Source: Candidatus Parcubacteria bacterium
GTDB taxonomy: Bacteria > Patescibacteria > ABY1 > UBA1558 > GWA2-36-10
Assembly: GCA_018669975.1 (NCBI GenBank)
Contig: JABHSK010000001.1
Location: forward strand, 1 to 64,000
DNA length: 64,000 nucleotides
Direction: 5' to 3'
Program-made: the position numbers and the translations under genes
In this document: piece after piece, positions 15,773 to 24,098 of the stretch
Layout: each line of letters starts with the position of its first letter
Position numbering within the stretch: position 1 is the stretch's first letter
Notes under the pieces: model-generated
The model's input: only the letters and a program-made list of their open reading frames with translations
What the model was told of the DNA's origin: nothing
The model's database searches: none

Positions 15773-15779
15773 TAACAAA

Positions 15780-16049
15780 ATGAATAGATTATTCAATATA
15801 CTCTTGTTCCTGGTCTTGGGAATCGGTGCACCTTGGTATTTGGCAGCCCAATTCAATTGGGCCGATCAAGCCCTCGAAGCCCATGCATTTTATGGTGTAG
15901 CTGTAATATTTGGCGTAGCCTTCGTCATGATGGGTATCTTTATGTATCTACACCAGTATTTTTACAGGTGCCAGCCTAGTGAGGAAGTGTCAAGGGGTTT
16001 AGCACTAGTTGCTTTGATTTCATATGTGCTTACCAGTCAATATTTTTGA
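15780..16049 (+). CDS. Small membrane orphan protein
   Basis: The protein has 89 residues. The start at 15780 is fixed by GGAGG 7 nt upstream; an earlier in-frame ATG at 15741 coincides with the predicted transcription start and has no SD. It has two to three membrane segments (about 5-24, 33-54 and 70-86) and one Cys. I recognise no family. It is a stand-alone unit with its own promoter and terminator, like the other plus-strand orphans, and convergent with clpB. Confidence 0.68.
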   Translation: MNRLFNILLFLVLGIGAPWYLAAQFNWADQALEAHAFYGVAVIFGVAFVMMGIFMYLHQYFYRCQPSEEVSRGLALVALISYVLTSQYF

Positions 16050-16056
16050 GTTCCAT

Positions 16057-16085
16057 AGCCAATCGTAATGATTGGCTTTTATTTT
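16057..16085 (+). terminator. Bidirectional terminator, 15780 gene and clpB
   Basis: AGCCAATC (16057-16064) and GATTGGCT (16070-16077) form a perfect stem, followed by a T-rich tract. The minus-strand tract is A/T mixed. Confidence 0.8.
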
Positions 16086-18655
16086 AGTGTAATTTTGTCA
16101 CCGTCAATACTAATTTTAACTTTATCACCTTCTGTAATTTTATTTTCGATAATCTTGAGAGCAAGTTTATCTAAAATCTCTGTTTGAATTAAACGTTTTA
16201 GTGGTCGAGCACCAAATTTAGGATCATATCCTTTACTGCCTAGATATTGGTAGACCTTTTTATCAAAATTAACATCAATTTTTTTGTTTTTCTGAAGTCT
16301 GTCAGTCAAAATACTTAATTGTAGGTCAACTATCTTGGTAATATGAGCTTCAGATAGACTGTGGAAGACAATAATATCGTCTAGACGATTAAGAAACTCT
16401 GGTTTGAAAGTATTTTTCATCAATAGATCAATGTCCTTACGTAGACTTTCATCAACTTTACCTTTGGCTTCTAGTATTTTTTCAGTACCAACATTGGAAG
16501 TCATAATAATGACAGAATTTTTAAAATTAACAGTACGGCCTTTGGCATCAGTTAAACGGCCATCATCTAGTACTTGCAATAAAACATTGAAAACCTCAGG
16601 ATGAGCTTTTTCAATTTCATCAAAGAGAATTACACTGTATGGTCTACGTCTGACAGCTTCGGTCAATTGTCCACCTTCATCATAACCAACATAACCCGGA
16701 GGTGAGCCAATCAGTCTAGCTACGGAATGTTTTTCCATATATTCGGACATATCGATGCGAACCATGGCATCTTCAGAATCAAACATAAACTCAGCTAGAG
16801 CCTTGGCGGTCTCAGTTTTACCGACACCAGTTGGTCCTAGAAATATAAAGCTGCCGATAGGTCTATCCTCTTCATTTATGCCTGCTCTAGAGCGTCTGAC
16901 AGCGTTAGAAACGGCTTTTATAGCCTCATCCTGCCCAATTACCCTCTGAGCCATATTTTGCTCCATTTGAGCTAATTTTCTTTGCTCTGATTCCAGCATT
17001 TTATCTACTGGTACACCAGTCCAACGGGAAACTACACGAGCTATATCGTTATCCTCCACCTCTTCTTTGAGTAGACGATTTTCTTTTTTAATACTATTAA
17101 GCTTGTCGCTATTGGCTTGAATCTTCTTTTCTAGTTCTGGAATCTTGCCATAGGTAATTTCAGCTACTTTATCTAGCTTACCTTCACGTTCTAGATTACT
17201 AGCCTGATTTTTGAGCTGTTCTATTTCTTCAGAAAACTTTTGATTGCCGGTAATTAATTTTTTTTCATTCTTCCAGAGTAGTTCTAAAGATTTGGTTTGT
17301 TCTTTAAGATCAGCTAGTTGCTGATTTATTTTAGCTAATTCTTCTTTGTTTTGTTTTTTATCTTTTTTTAAGGCTGCTTTGGAAATCTCCAAAGAAGTTA
17401 TTTTTCTTTTCAGAATATCTAATTCAGTTGGCAGAGAATCTATTTCGATCTTCAAGGCAGAAGTAGCTTCATCGACCAGATCAATAGCCTTGTCTGGTAG
17501 GAATCTATCAGTAATATATTTTTGAGATAAATTAACTGCTGCCAAAATAGCCTCATCAGTAATATGAACACCGTGGTGGACTTCATATTTTTCTTTAAGA
17601 CCACGTAAAATATTGACAGTATCCTCTGAAGTTGGCTCACCAACATAAACTGGCTGAAATCTACGTTCTAGGGCAGCGTCTTTTTCAATGTATTTTTGGT
17701 ATTCTTTTAAAGTAGTGGCTCCGATAGCATGTAATTCACCGCGAGCTAGGGCTGGCTTAAGCATGTTAGAAGCATCGACTGCACCTTCAGCACCACCGGC
17801 ACCGACTATGGTGTGTAGTTCGTCCATAAATAAAATGACGTTACCTTCAGCGGCCTCGATTTCTTTAAGGACTGCTTTTAGCCTATCTTCAAATTCACCT
17901 CTATATTTAGCACCGGCCAATAGCAAACCAATATCTAGAGATAAAAGCTTTTTATTTTTAATAGATTCTGGTACATCACCTTTGATAATACGTTGAGCCA
18001 AACCTTCTACGATAGCAGTTTTACCTGTGCCAGGCTCACCAATTAAAACGGGGTTATTTTTAGTACGACGACTCAATACTTGCATTAGGCGACGGATTTC
18101 TTCATCACGACCAATCACCGGGTCCAGCTTGCTGTCCTCGGCTTTTTTAGTCATGTCTATAGTAAACTTTTCCAGTGCTTGGATTTTGTTTTCTGGATTT
18201 TGATCTGTTACTTTCATATTGCCTCTAATATCTTTGAGGATATTTTGTAACTTATCTAAATCAAAATTATATTTATTTAAAATTTGTTGAGTGGCTGTGT
18301 TGTTTTTTACTAAACTAAGCAATAGATGTTCAACGCTAACAAACTCATCGCCCATAGCCCGCATTTCATCTTCTGCTTGTTTGAGTACTTTTTGAGTGTC
18401 TGTAGACAGGCCAATATTGCTAGTATCCTCTACTGTGGGTAGTTTTTCCAGCTCAATTTCTGTAGCATTAAGGGCTGAATTGATATCCAATTGAGCCTGT
18501 TGCCAGATAGCCATAGCCATGGTGTCTTTGACTGACAGCATAGACCATAAAATATGCAGTGGTTCTAATTGACTATTCTTTAGTTCTGTTGCCTGACTGT
18601 GACTTTGTTGGATTATTTCCGCCAATTTCTCAGTTATATTTGAAGGGTTAATCAT
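16079..18655 (-). CDS. clpB: ATP-dependent disaggregase ClpB
   Basis: This 858-residue protein has the full ClpB plan: an N-terminal Clp domain (1-145), NBD1 with Walker A GEPGTGKT near 205, the middle-domain coiled coil (about 400-530), and NBD2 with Walker A GPTGVGKT near 605. The substrate-gripping pore loop AKYRGEFEDRL is present. ClpB works with DnaK to solubilise aggregates. The middle domain separates it from ClpA/C, and its length equals the E. coli protein. The promoter is a perfect TTGACA-N17-TATAAT. I see no CIRCE element, so any heat-shock control is not evident. Confidence 0.97.
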   Translation of the reverse strand: MINPSNITEKLAEIIQQSHSQATELKNSQLEPLHILWSMLSVKDTMAMAIWQQAQLDINSALNATEIELEKLPTVEDTSNIGLSTDTQKVLKQAEDEMRAMGDEFVSVEHLLLSLVKNNTATQQILNKYNFDLDKLQNILKDIRGNMKVTDQNPENKIQALEKFTIDMTKKAEDSKLDPVIGRDEEIRRLMQVLSRRTKNNPVLIGEPGTGKTAIVEGLAQRIIKGDVPESIKNKKLLSLDIGLLLAGAKYRGEFEDRLKAVLKEIEAAEGNVILFMDELHTIVGAGGAEGAVDASNMLKPALARGELHAIGATTLKEYQKYIEKDAALERRFQPVYVGEPTSEDTVNILRGLKEKYEVHHGVHITDEAILAAVNLSQKYITDRFLPDKAIDLVDEATSALKIEIDSLPTELDILKRKITSLEISKAALKKDKKQNKEELAKINQQLADLKEQTKSLELLWKNEKKLITGNQKFSEEIEQLKNQASNLEREGKLDKVAEITYGKIPELEKKIQANSDKLNSIKKENRLLKEEVEDNDIARVVSRWTGVPVDKMLESEQRKLAQMEQNMAQRVIGQDEAIKAVSNAVRRSRAGINEEDRPIGSFIFLGPTGVGKTETAKALAEFMFDSEDAMVRIDMSEYMEKHSVARLIGSPPGYVGYDEGGQLTEAVRRRPYSVILFDEIEKAHPEVFNVLLQVLDDGRLTDAKGRTVNFKNSVIIMTSNVGTEKILEAKGKVDESLRKDIDLLMKNTFKPEFLNRLDDIIVFHSLSEAHITKIVDLQLSILTDRLQKNKKIDVNFDKKVYQYLGSKGYDPKFGARPLKRLIQTEILDKLALKIIENKITEGDKVKISIDGDKITLK

Positions 18656-18669
18656 AATAGTATATTTAA

Positions 18670-18708
18670 ATTATAGTAAATTATAGTAATTAATTGATAA
18701 TATGTCAA
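18670..18708 (-). promoter_or_regulatory. Consensus promoter of clpB
   Basis: On the minus strand TTGACA (18703-18708), a 17-nt spacer and TATAAT (18680-18685) match the housekeeping consensus exactly. A second TATAAT lies at 18670-18675. No TTAGCACTC-N9-GAGTGCTAA element is present. Confidence 0.85.
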
Positions 18709-18736
18709 GCTTTTTACCTAGTTATCCACATATTTA

Positions 18737-18816
18737 TTGACAACAGAGGTAATTTATTGTAAATTATATTGTTTTCGTGTTAGACACATTGAACCTTAAA
18801 ACTCATTAACAGGAGG
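18737..18816 (+). promoter_or_regulatory. TTGACA-N17-TAAATT promoter and AGGAGG RBS
   Basis: The -35 is TTGACA (18737-18742), the spacer is 17 nt and the -10 is TAAATT (18760-18765). AGGAGG (18811-18816) sits 7 nt before a TTG codon and decides that start. Confidence 0.75.
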
Positions 18817-18823
18817 TAAAGAT

Positions 18824-19264
18824 TTGCTGTTGCAAAGAGTTCTCGGTCAAGAAAGGTATTTGACCTACAGACAACGACAACGACGCATTGAAGATGCCCT
18901 GAACGATGTCCAATATTGGAATGGATTTCTTCGTTGGCTCATTGCAGTTGTTTTCTATTTTGGTCTCTGCATTGGCGGAGCCTGGGTAGCCGCACACACC
19001 ACCCATCCTATCGGTGATTTTATCGGAGATTGGAATGGCTGGGTGCGTATCCCGCTCGCTATTATGCTAGTTATTGGTTGGCCAATCACTCTGTTATATA
19101 TTCAATGTTGGACTCTGACAGTCTTGTATGGTCGCCATCCATTTTTTGACACTTATGGACATCACTGCATATGCGAAGAATTTTTGAGTCAACTACCAGG
19201 CTATGCCCTGATTTGGCTTTTTATAATCGTTTATTTGTTTGCTTGGGGAATCATGAGTTCGTGA
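18824..19264 (+). CDS. Three-TM orphan membrane protein (TTG start)
   Basis: The protein has 146 residues. TTG at 18824 is used because AGGAGG is 7 nt upstream. A polar N-terminus rich in Arg/Gln (RYLTYRQRQRRIEDAL) precedes membrane segments near 36-58, 74-100 and 122-143. A CxC (CICEEF) lies near residue 115. I recognise no family. It is followed after 37 nt by the 19302 gene, also with AGGAGG. Both share one promoter and one terminator, forming a two-gene unit divergent from clpB. Confidence 0.68.
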   Translation: MLLQRVLGQERYLTYRQRQRRIEDALNDVQYWNGFLRWLIAVVFYFGLCIGGAWVAAHTTHPIGDFIGDWNGWVRIPLAIMLVIGWPITLLYIQCWTLTVLYGRHPFFDTYGHHCICEEFLSQLPGYALIWLFIIVYLFAWGIMSS

Positions 19265-19301
19265 TAGATTCAGACAAAACACTTAAAACAGGAGGCAGCA
19301 G

Positions 19302-19625
19302 ATGGAACCACGAGAGATTGTTTTAATCAGTAAAGAAAAAAAGATTCAGCTAACGATTTTTATTCCTCGCTTGGAGCGTCTCAACGACGAACAAAACAAT
19401 GATTTGGCCTGGAGGTTTATGCGTAAGTTTAGTGAGGATTTTGCTGAACTGCGTAAGATGTACCCCAATGTGGTTCGCCCAGTGGATGGCTATGTCAACC
19501 ACACTGAAGGTTGGGATATTATTGTGACTGTTCCGGAAAGTCATTTGGAACCCCTCTATACTATGATTGATGCTTTTTGCACTGATGAAGAAATATCCTT
19601 CAATAAGCCTGTTAATGAAGATTAG
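19302..19625 (+). CDS. Orphan small alpha/beta protein, member 1 of a tandem set
   Basis: The product has 107 residues with a strong AGGAGG upstream. It is soluble. The predicted order is strand-strand-helix-strand-helix-strand: early strands (EIVLISK, IQLTIFIP), a helix near 29-51, then GWDIIVTVP and a final helix carrying a Cys (YTMIDAFCTDEE) before the last strand. The C-terminal half shares its pattern with the next two genes (WxxIVxx..., then L/FxxxLxxxC). I recognise no family; a ferredoxin-like fold is inference. Confidence 0.65.
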   Translation: MEPREIVLISKEKKIQLTIFIPRLERLNDEQNNDLAWRFMRKFSEDFAELRKMYPNVVRPVDGYVNHTEGWDIIVTVPESHLEPLYTMIDAFCTDEEISFNKPVNED

Positions 19626-19631
19626 AATATT

Positions 19632-19660
19632 GGCCAACCTTTAGGGGTTGGTCTTTTTTT
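19632..19660 (+). terminator. Terminator of the 18824-19302 unit
   Basis: GGCCAACC (19632-19639) and GGTTGGTC (19646-19653) are followed by T7. The next gene's -35 begins 2 nt later. Confidence 0.88.
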
Positions 19661-19661
19661 A

Positions 19662-19721
19662 TTGACATAAAAGTTTGTTTATGTTATTTTCCTTATGTTT
19701 AACGCACCTACAAACAGGAGG
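19662..19721 (+). promoter_or_regulatory. TTGACA-N17-TATTTT promoter and AGGAGG RBS
   Basis: The -35 is TTGACA (19662-19667), directly after the terminator T-tract; the -10 is TATTTT (19685-19690). AGGAGG (19716-19721) precedes the ATG at 19730. Confidence 0.7.
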
Positions 19722-19729
19722 TCCATATC

Positions 19730-19996
19730 ATGCAACCAGCTAGAGAATGCCTCGTTACTTTGTCTCACGGACAAGCTGAACTTACACTACCTAGTGGAGC
19801 CTGGGTATTTTTGAGTGATGAACTTAGTCGTGCTGGCTTCAAAGTCGATGAATTTTCCCCCGAACCAGCGCCTGGATACAAAAATGGCAAACCAGTTACC
19901 TGGATGAGTATAGTATTGTATGAAAATGAAGAATATTTTCTTCAAGAATTAGCTAATTGTTGCCGTAGACACAGCTTAGTTATGAGACGAAAATAA
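19730..19996 (+). CDS. Orphan small alpha/beta protein, member 2 of a tandem set
   Basis: The product has 88 residues. The predicted order matches its neighbours: two strands (ECLVTLS, AELTLP), a helix (WVFLSDELSRAG), a strand (FKVDEF), a loop, a strand (WMSIVLY), a helix with a Cys pair (FLQELANCCRRH) and a last strand (SLVMRR). I recognise no family. It has its own promoter, strong SD and terminator. It aligns by pattern, not by clear identity, with the 19302 and 20100 products. Confidence 0.65.
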   Translation: MQPARECLVTLSHGQAELTLPSGAWVFLSDELSRAGFKVDEFSPEPAPGYKNGKPVTWMSIVLYENEEYFLQELANCCRRHSLVMRRK

Positions 19997-20000
19997 TACT

Positions 20001-20029
20001 AGTCCTTCCACCCGGAGGGACTTTTTTTT
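20001..20029 (+). terminator. Terminator of the 19730 gene
   Basis: AGTCCTTCC (20001-20009) pairs with GGAGGGACT (20014-20022) including G-U pairs, followed by T8. Confidence 0.88.
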
Positions 20030-20031
20030 GT

Positions 20032-20093
20032 TTGACATAAGTAGCTATTTGGAGTATTTTATCTAAGGTATGGACCCTGTTGTTCCTTGGAGG
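20032..20093 (+). promoter_or_regulatory. TTGACA-N17-TATTTT promoter and GGAGG RBS
   Basis: TTGACA (20032-20037) and TATTTT (20055-20060) are 17 nt apart, the same pair as at 19662. GGAGG (20089-20093) lies 6 nt before the ATG at 20100. Confidence 0.7.
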
Positions 20094-20099
20094 TACGTG

Positions 20100-20384
20100 A
20101 TGTGTAAACACGACGATCAGAGTTTAAATGCTCATGTCCTAAAAATCATTGTCGATATTATAGTGCCAAAAAACAAAGCTCAGGATGCAGCCGCAGCAAT
20201 AAGGGTGGAAGGCAAATATTCAATATTTGCAGTATTAAACCAACATTCCGATAGTGAATCGGATAACCAATCCCATGGAGTCCACATCCTAGTTGCTATT
20301 CGTATCCAGAGTCGAGCTGAATTTTACGCACACCTTAGAAAGGTATGTGGCACGCTACAATTGAAATACAATGAATTGGACTGA
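20100..20384 (+). CDS. Orphan small alpha/beta protein, member 3 of a tandem set
   Basis: The protein has 94 residues. ATG at 20100 is chosen over an in-frame ATG at 20070 because GGAGG lies 6 nt before it and 20070 falls at the predicted transcription start. Strands (VLKIIVDIIVP, YSIFAVL, VHILVAIRI) alternate with helices. The last helix has the same L/FxxxLxxxC spacing (EFYAHLRKVCGT) seen in the two genes before it. I recognise no family. It is a stand-alone unit ended by a perfect terminator. Confidence 0.65.
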   Translation: MCKHDDQSLNAHVLKIIVDIIVPKNKAQDAAAAIRVEGKYSIFAVLNQHSDSESDNQSHGVHILVAIRIQSRAEFYAHLRKVCGTLQLKYNELD

Positions 20385-20387
20385 AAA

Positions 20388-20420
20388 AAGACCCTTGCCA
20401 AGCAAGGGTCTCTTTATTTT
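20388..20420 (+). terminator. Bidirectional terminator, 20100 gene and Nudix operon
   Basis: GACCCTTGC (20390-20398) and GCAAGGGTC (20402-20410) form a perfect stem. A T-rich tract follows on the plus strand and T6 on the minus strand. Confidence 0.88.
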
Positions 20421-20799
20421 ATAAAAATTTAAAATGTTTTAATGTGGGAATGATATTAGGTGCCAGATTATCTGGTAGTTTATCAAGATCAAACCATTGC
20501 CACTGACGAATATCATCTCTAGGTTTAATCTTATCTATTCTTTCAGCTAAAAAGTGCACCAAGATGACATCTATATCATCTTTTTTGGTGTATATAATAA
20601 ATGGTTGCTCATCAATTATTTTTGTACCTATACCCATTTCTTCCTTGGCTTCTCTTTGGGCTGCTTGCATTAAGTTTTGATCGGAATCCTCTACCTGTCC
20701 ACCACAAAATTTCCAAAAATCAGTATCTCCATGATCATTTAGTAAAACTTTACCACCTTCTACAATAACAGGTCCGGAAGCTATTATTATTTTAGCCAT
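20419..20799 (-). CDS. Nudix hydrolase
   Basis: The product has 126 residues. The Nudix box core is present (GGQVED...QREAKEEMG, residues 33-56; catalytic R49, E50, E53, E54), with one extra residue between the GG and RE parts compared with the usual spacing. Nudix enzymes hydrolyse nucleoside diphosphates linked to other groups; the exact substrate is unknown. It follows the AMP phosphorylase by 6 nt, so a nucleotide clean-up or salvage role is plausible. Confidence 0.9.
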   Translation of the reverse strand: MAKIIIASGPVIVEGGKVLLNDHGDTDFWKFCGGQVEDSDQNLMQAAQREAKEEMGIGTKIIDEQPFIIYTKKDDIDVILVHFLAERIDKIKPRDDIRQWQWFDLDKLPDNLAPNIIPTLKHFKFL

Positions 20800-20805
20800 A
20801 ATATT

Positions 20806-22302
20806 TTATTTACCTATTCTAAATATAATTTGTTTTTGTAAGGCAATGTCGGCTAGGCGGAGCTTTTCTTTGTTGCGGGCATACAATGTAAATAAACGCT
20901 CACCCTTTTTAACGTGATCATCATATTCTTTATTTAAATAAATACCAGCTAATTTGTCTGATGGCGCACCTAGTATGCGAGCCACAATATTAATAACCTT
21001 ATTATTAGTGAAATTGATGCGACCAGATTTTTTAGCTGTGTAATATTTTTTGCAAGCACCAATGACTATTTCGTTAGGATCTATATTATGATTACCGCCT
21101 TGCGCTTTGATAATTTCTTGCATTTTTTTCCAAGCAGCACCACTTTCTAGTACCTGCCAAGCCATGCCTGCACCTTTGCCTTTTTTGGCTTTACCGCATA
21201 ATTCTAATAATTCACCAGCCAAATGGATAGATTTGTTGGCTAAATCAGCTGGATAGTTGTCCTTTTGTTGTAATACTCTAAGGACATCACGAGCTTCTAG
21301 AGAAGGCCCAACACCCATACCCACTGGATCTTCAGTTTGAATCATTATTACCTTAATCTTTATTTTAAATCTTCTGGCAATGTATTTAAATTTTCTTTCT
21401 AATTCCCTAGCAATTTTCATGTTTGGAATTTTGGTGGTTTTACCTACAGGCATATCTATAACTAGATGAGTTACACTAGTGGCTACTTTTTTAGCCATAA
21501 TAGATACCAGCATCTTATCATAGGGTTCCAAAGATAGCGGATAGGACACTTTGAGGATTTTGTCATCGGCCGGAGCTAAATTGAGACCACCACCCCAAAT
21601 CAAACAACCATTGGTTTTTTTAACTATTTTTTTAATCTCTGCTGGTGAAAATGAGACTGGTGCTAATACTTCCATGGTATCAGAGGTTCCGGCTGGTGAA
21701 GTGATGGCTCTAGATGATGTCTTCGGGATAGTCAATCCTAGACTAGCCAAAATAGGAATAACCACCATGGTGGTTCTGTTACCAGCTAAACCACCGACGG
21801 AATGCTTATCTACTACCATACCGGGAAATTTGAGTATCTCCCCTGTTTCTGCCATGGCTTTAGTCATGTAGTAGAGATCTTGATCGGTATATTCATGCAT
21901 AAAGCTAGCAGCTACAAAATAGGTAGTTTCGGTTCTAGTTAAAACACCATTGGCAATATCTGAAAATATTTGATAAAAATCCTGATAGGTTAATTTTTTA
22001 CCAAGCAATCTTTTTTTGATAGCTTGCACAGACTTAGCACGTTCAAGAAAGCTAACCTCTACTATGGTGTTGGATGGTATTTTTGTTTTTTCCCAAATAT
22101 CTTTATATAAACCAACTTGTCCTGGTTTTACTCTTTTGGTAGTGGTATTAGCTTCAGCAATAATGCTTTTTTTAAGCCAATTAATGCGTATTTTATCACC
22201 AGCTCTAATGCCGTAACGCATAGCTTCTCCTGTATTAAGAAGGGCAATGTTTGATTGCCCTGTTTTAATATCCAAATTCTTTATTTTTAAATAATATGAC
22301 AT
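20806..22302 (-). CDS. deoA: AMP phosphorylase, archaeal-type DeoA family
   Basis: This 498-residue protein belongs to the thymidine/pyrimidine phosphorylase superfamily but has an N-terminal extension of about 85 residues (an SH3-like beta domain), typical of archaeal AMP phosphorylase (about 500 aa). The phosphate/nucleoside site KHSVGG (166-171) and the SSRAITSPAGTSDTMEVL stretch are present. The enzyme releases the base of NMPs and forms ribose-1,5-bisphosphate, which feeds R15P isomerase and form II/III RuBisCO in archaea and many CPR bacteria. Neither partner is in this window. The operon runs ATPase pair, this gene, Nudix. Confidence 0.9.
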   Translation of the reverse strand: MSYYLKIKNLDIKTGQSNIALLNTGEAMRYGIRAGDKIRINWLKKSIIAEANTTTKRVKPGQVGLYKDIWEKTKIPSNTIVEVSFLERAKSVQAIKKRLLGKKLTYQDFYQIFSDIANGVLTRTETTYFVAASFMHEYTDQDLYYMTKAMAETGEILKFPGMVVDKHSVGGLAGNRTTMVVIPILASLGLTIPKTSSRAITSPAGTSDTMEVLAPVSFSPAEIKKIVKKTNGCLIWGGGLNLAPADDKILKVSYPLSLEPYDKMLVSIMAKKVATSVTHLVIDMPVGKTTKIPNMKIARELERKFKYIARRFKIKIKVIMIQTEDPVGMGVGPSLEARDVLRVLQQKDNYPADLANKSIHLAGELLELCGKAKKGKGAGMAWQVLESGAAWKKMQEIIKAQGGNHNIDPNEIVIGACKKYYTAKKSGRINFTNNKVINIVARILGAPSDKLAGIYLNKEYDDHVKKGERLFTLYARNKEKLRLADIALQKQIIFRIGK

Positions 22303-22310
22303 AGTTTTTT

Positions 22311-24092
22311 TTATAGTTTAACCACTTGTCCGGGATTAATTACTGTGTTATCCGGCTCAGTTTTAGTTGGTTTATTATTTTTTGATTTATTAGCTTGTTC
22401 TGGAATCTTTTTATTTTTAGGTTGAGTAGGCTTGTCTTCTTTTTGCTTGATTGGTGTTGGAGCTGGTCGTGGTTTAAAACTCATCGCTTCAGCCAGTGAA
22501 ACAAACTCCTCTTTCTCTTTTTTCGGTTCAGAGTTAGGCGCAGCAACAGGCTTAGCGCTAACTTTGATAGTAGATGGTGCTGGTATTTTGCCTGCTTTAG
22601 ATAAATCTAGACATTCTCGACAATAAATAGGTCTAGTAGGGTCAGGATCAAAGTTTACTTTAGTGTCTTTACCGCAAAATGAGCAAGTAACATCTTTTGA
22701 TTTTACAGCTGGTCTTGATTTTTCAAACTTTTTAGCAGGGGTTGTTTTTTTAAAATCTTTGCCGCCAGCAGCAGGTGCTGCTTTTTTTTGCTCGTCTTCT
22801 GAACCCTTACTTTCACTCCAACGAATAATTTTGTCCTCTATTACCTCTCTAGGTTTAGAGTAACGCTCACGAGTAACTTTAATTACCTTGGCCCCGGCAT
22901 TAATATCGGCTTCATCGACGATTACAGGTGGTAAAGTAGCTGCAGAAAAAGCCTCAGAAGTAACACCATCGATCATTAATTTTAGATAAATTTCATATTT
23001 AGATAAATTAACTAAGTCTTCTTGAGTAAAAGTTGGGAAAAATTCTTTTTCTAAGAATTCAGCATCAGCTGCACCAACTCTAAAAGCGACAATAGTACCA
23101 ACATTGCCAAAAACGGCAGCCCTTACTTCGTCTACTAATTGTTCTACATATTGATGCGCAATAACTAAATTGAGTCTATATTTTCTAGCCTCAGATAATA
23201 TATTAGCAAAAGATTCGGTAGCAAAGTTTTGGAACTCATCAACGTATAGGTAAAAGTCTTTTCTTTCGGCCTCTGGTGTATCTACACGACTCATGGCTGC
23301 CAACTGAATTTTGGTGATCATCATAGCACCCAAAAGAGCTGAGTTGTCTTCACCAACACGTCCCTTGGATAGGTTGAGTAGGAGAATCTTCTGTTGATCC
23401 ATGATGTCACGCATAGAAAACGAAGATCTGACTTGGCCGAGAATATTTCTAATTAGAGCAGAAGATAAGAAGCGCCCAACCTTATTTTGAATAGGGGCAA
23501 TAGCTTCTGCTTGAAAACGATCGGGATATTTAGAATATTCATCTACCCAAAAAGCTTTAACTACCGGGTCAGTTACCTTGTCGATGACGCGTTTACGGAA
23601 AGCTTTATCAGTTAACATTCTCATAATGCCCAATAAAGTTGAGCCTGGGTATTCTAGCAAAGCTGAAATAGCGTGATGCAATACATACTCTAATCTAGGT
23701 CCCCAACTATCCGCCCAAATCTTTTTAAAAACACCAATCAATCCAGATACAACTAAATGACGTTGTTCTATATCTACTGTTTCTAAAACATTAAAACCAA
23801 TTGGATAACTTAAATCAGCTGGATTAAAATATATGGTTTCATTGATGCGATGTGCTGGTATAAAATCAAGTACCTTTTCTACTAAATCACCATGGGGATC
23901 GACCACGCAAACACCTTTTCCAGCTTGAATATCCTGGATAATCATATTTTCTAAAACCGTAGACTTACCCATACCAGTTTTACCAATAAAATACATATGA
24001 CGACGTCTGTCATCAGTTTTAATGCCAAATTTTATATTGGAATTGCGATAGTTAGTCTGCGAAAAAATTGTAATGTCGTTTTCTCTAGCCAT
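22311..24092 (-). CDS. HerA/VirB4-like secretion ATPase with C-terminal zinc finger (split form)
   Basis: The protein has 593 residues. The P-loop GKTGMGKS (37-44) is followed by VVDPHGDLVEKVL, a Walker B-type region (FYLYVDEFQNF), and an arginine-rich sensor segment, as in conjugation/type IV secretion motor ATPases. After about residue 410 comes a disordered Lys/Pro region containing a CSFCGK...YCRECL zinc-binding module. The start is 6 nt after the 24099 gene. Together the two genes equal the single fused protein at 42158-44617, which lacks the zinc module. It is likely a hexameric motor for DNA or pilus export. Confidence 0.88.
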   Translation of the reverse strand: MARENDITIFSQTNYRNSNIKFGIKTDDRRRHMYFIGKTGMGKSTVLENMIIQDIQAGKGVCVVDPHGDLVEKVLDFIPAHRINETIYFNPADLSYPIGFNVLETVDIEQRHLVVSGLIGVFKKIWADSWGPRLEYVLHHAISALLEYPGSTLLGIMRMLTDKAFRKRVIDKVTDPVVKAFWVDEYSKYPDRFQAEAIAPIQNKVGRFLSSALIRNILGQVRSSFSMRDIMDQQKILLLNLSKGRVGEDNSALLGAMMITKIQLAAMSRVDTPEAERKDFYLYVDEFQNFATESFANILSEARKYRLNLVIAHQYVEQLVDEVRAAVFGNVGTIVAFRVGAADAEFLEKEFFPTFTQEDLVNLSKYEIYLKLMIDGVTSEAFSAATLPPVIVDEADINAGAKVIKVTRERYSKPREVIEDKIIRWSESKGSEDEQKKAAPAAGGKDFKKTTPAKKFEKSRPAVKSKDVTCSFCGKDTKVNFDPDPTRPIYCRECLDLSKAGKIPAPSTIKVSAKPVAAPNSEPKKEKEEFVSLAEAMSFKPRPAPTPIKQKEDKPTQPKNKKIPEQANKSKNNKPTKTEPDNTVINPGQVVKL

Positions 24093-24098
24093 TTTGTT

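Noticed and set aside
15741..15779. Longer N-terminus for the 15780 gene
   Set aside because: The early ATG coincides with the predicted transcription start, while GGAGG points to 15780.
16404..17996. Antisense frames opposite clpB
   Set aside because: They mirror clpB codon structure and lack start signals. Similar shadows opposite dnaX, lepA, the ATPases and secD were dropped for the same reason.
18656..18736. CIRCE/HrcA operator before clpB
   Set aside because: No TTAGCACTC-N9-GAGTGCTAA in the interval; only a consensus promoter and AT-rich repeats.
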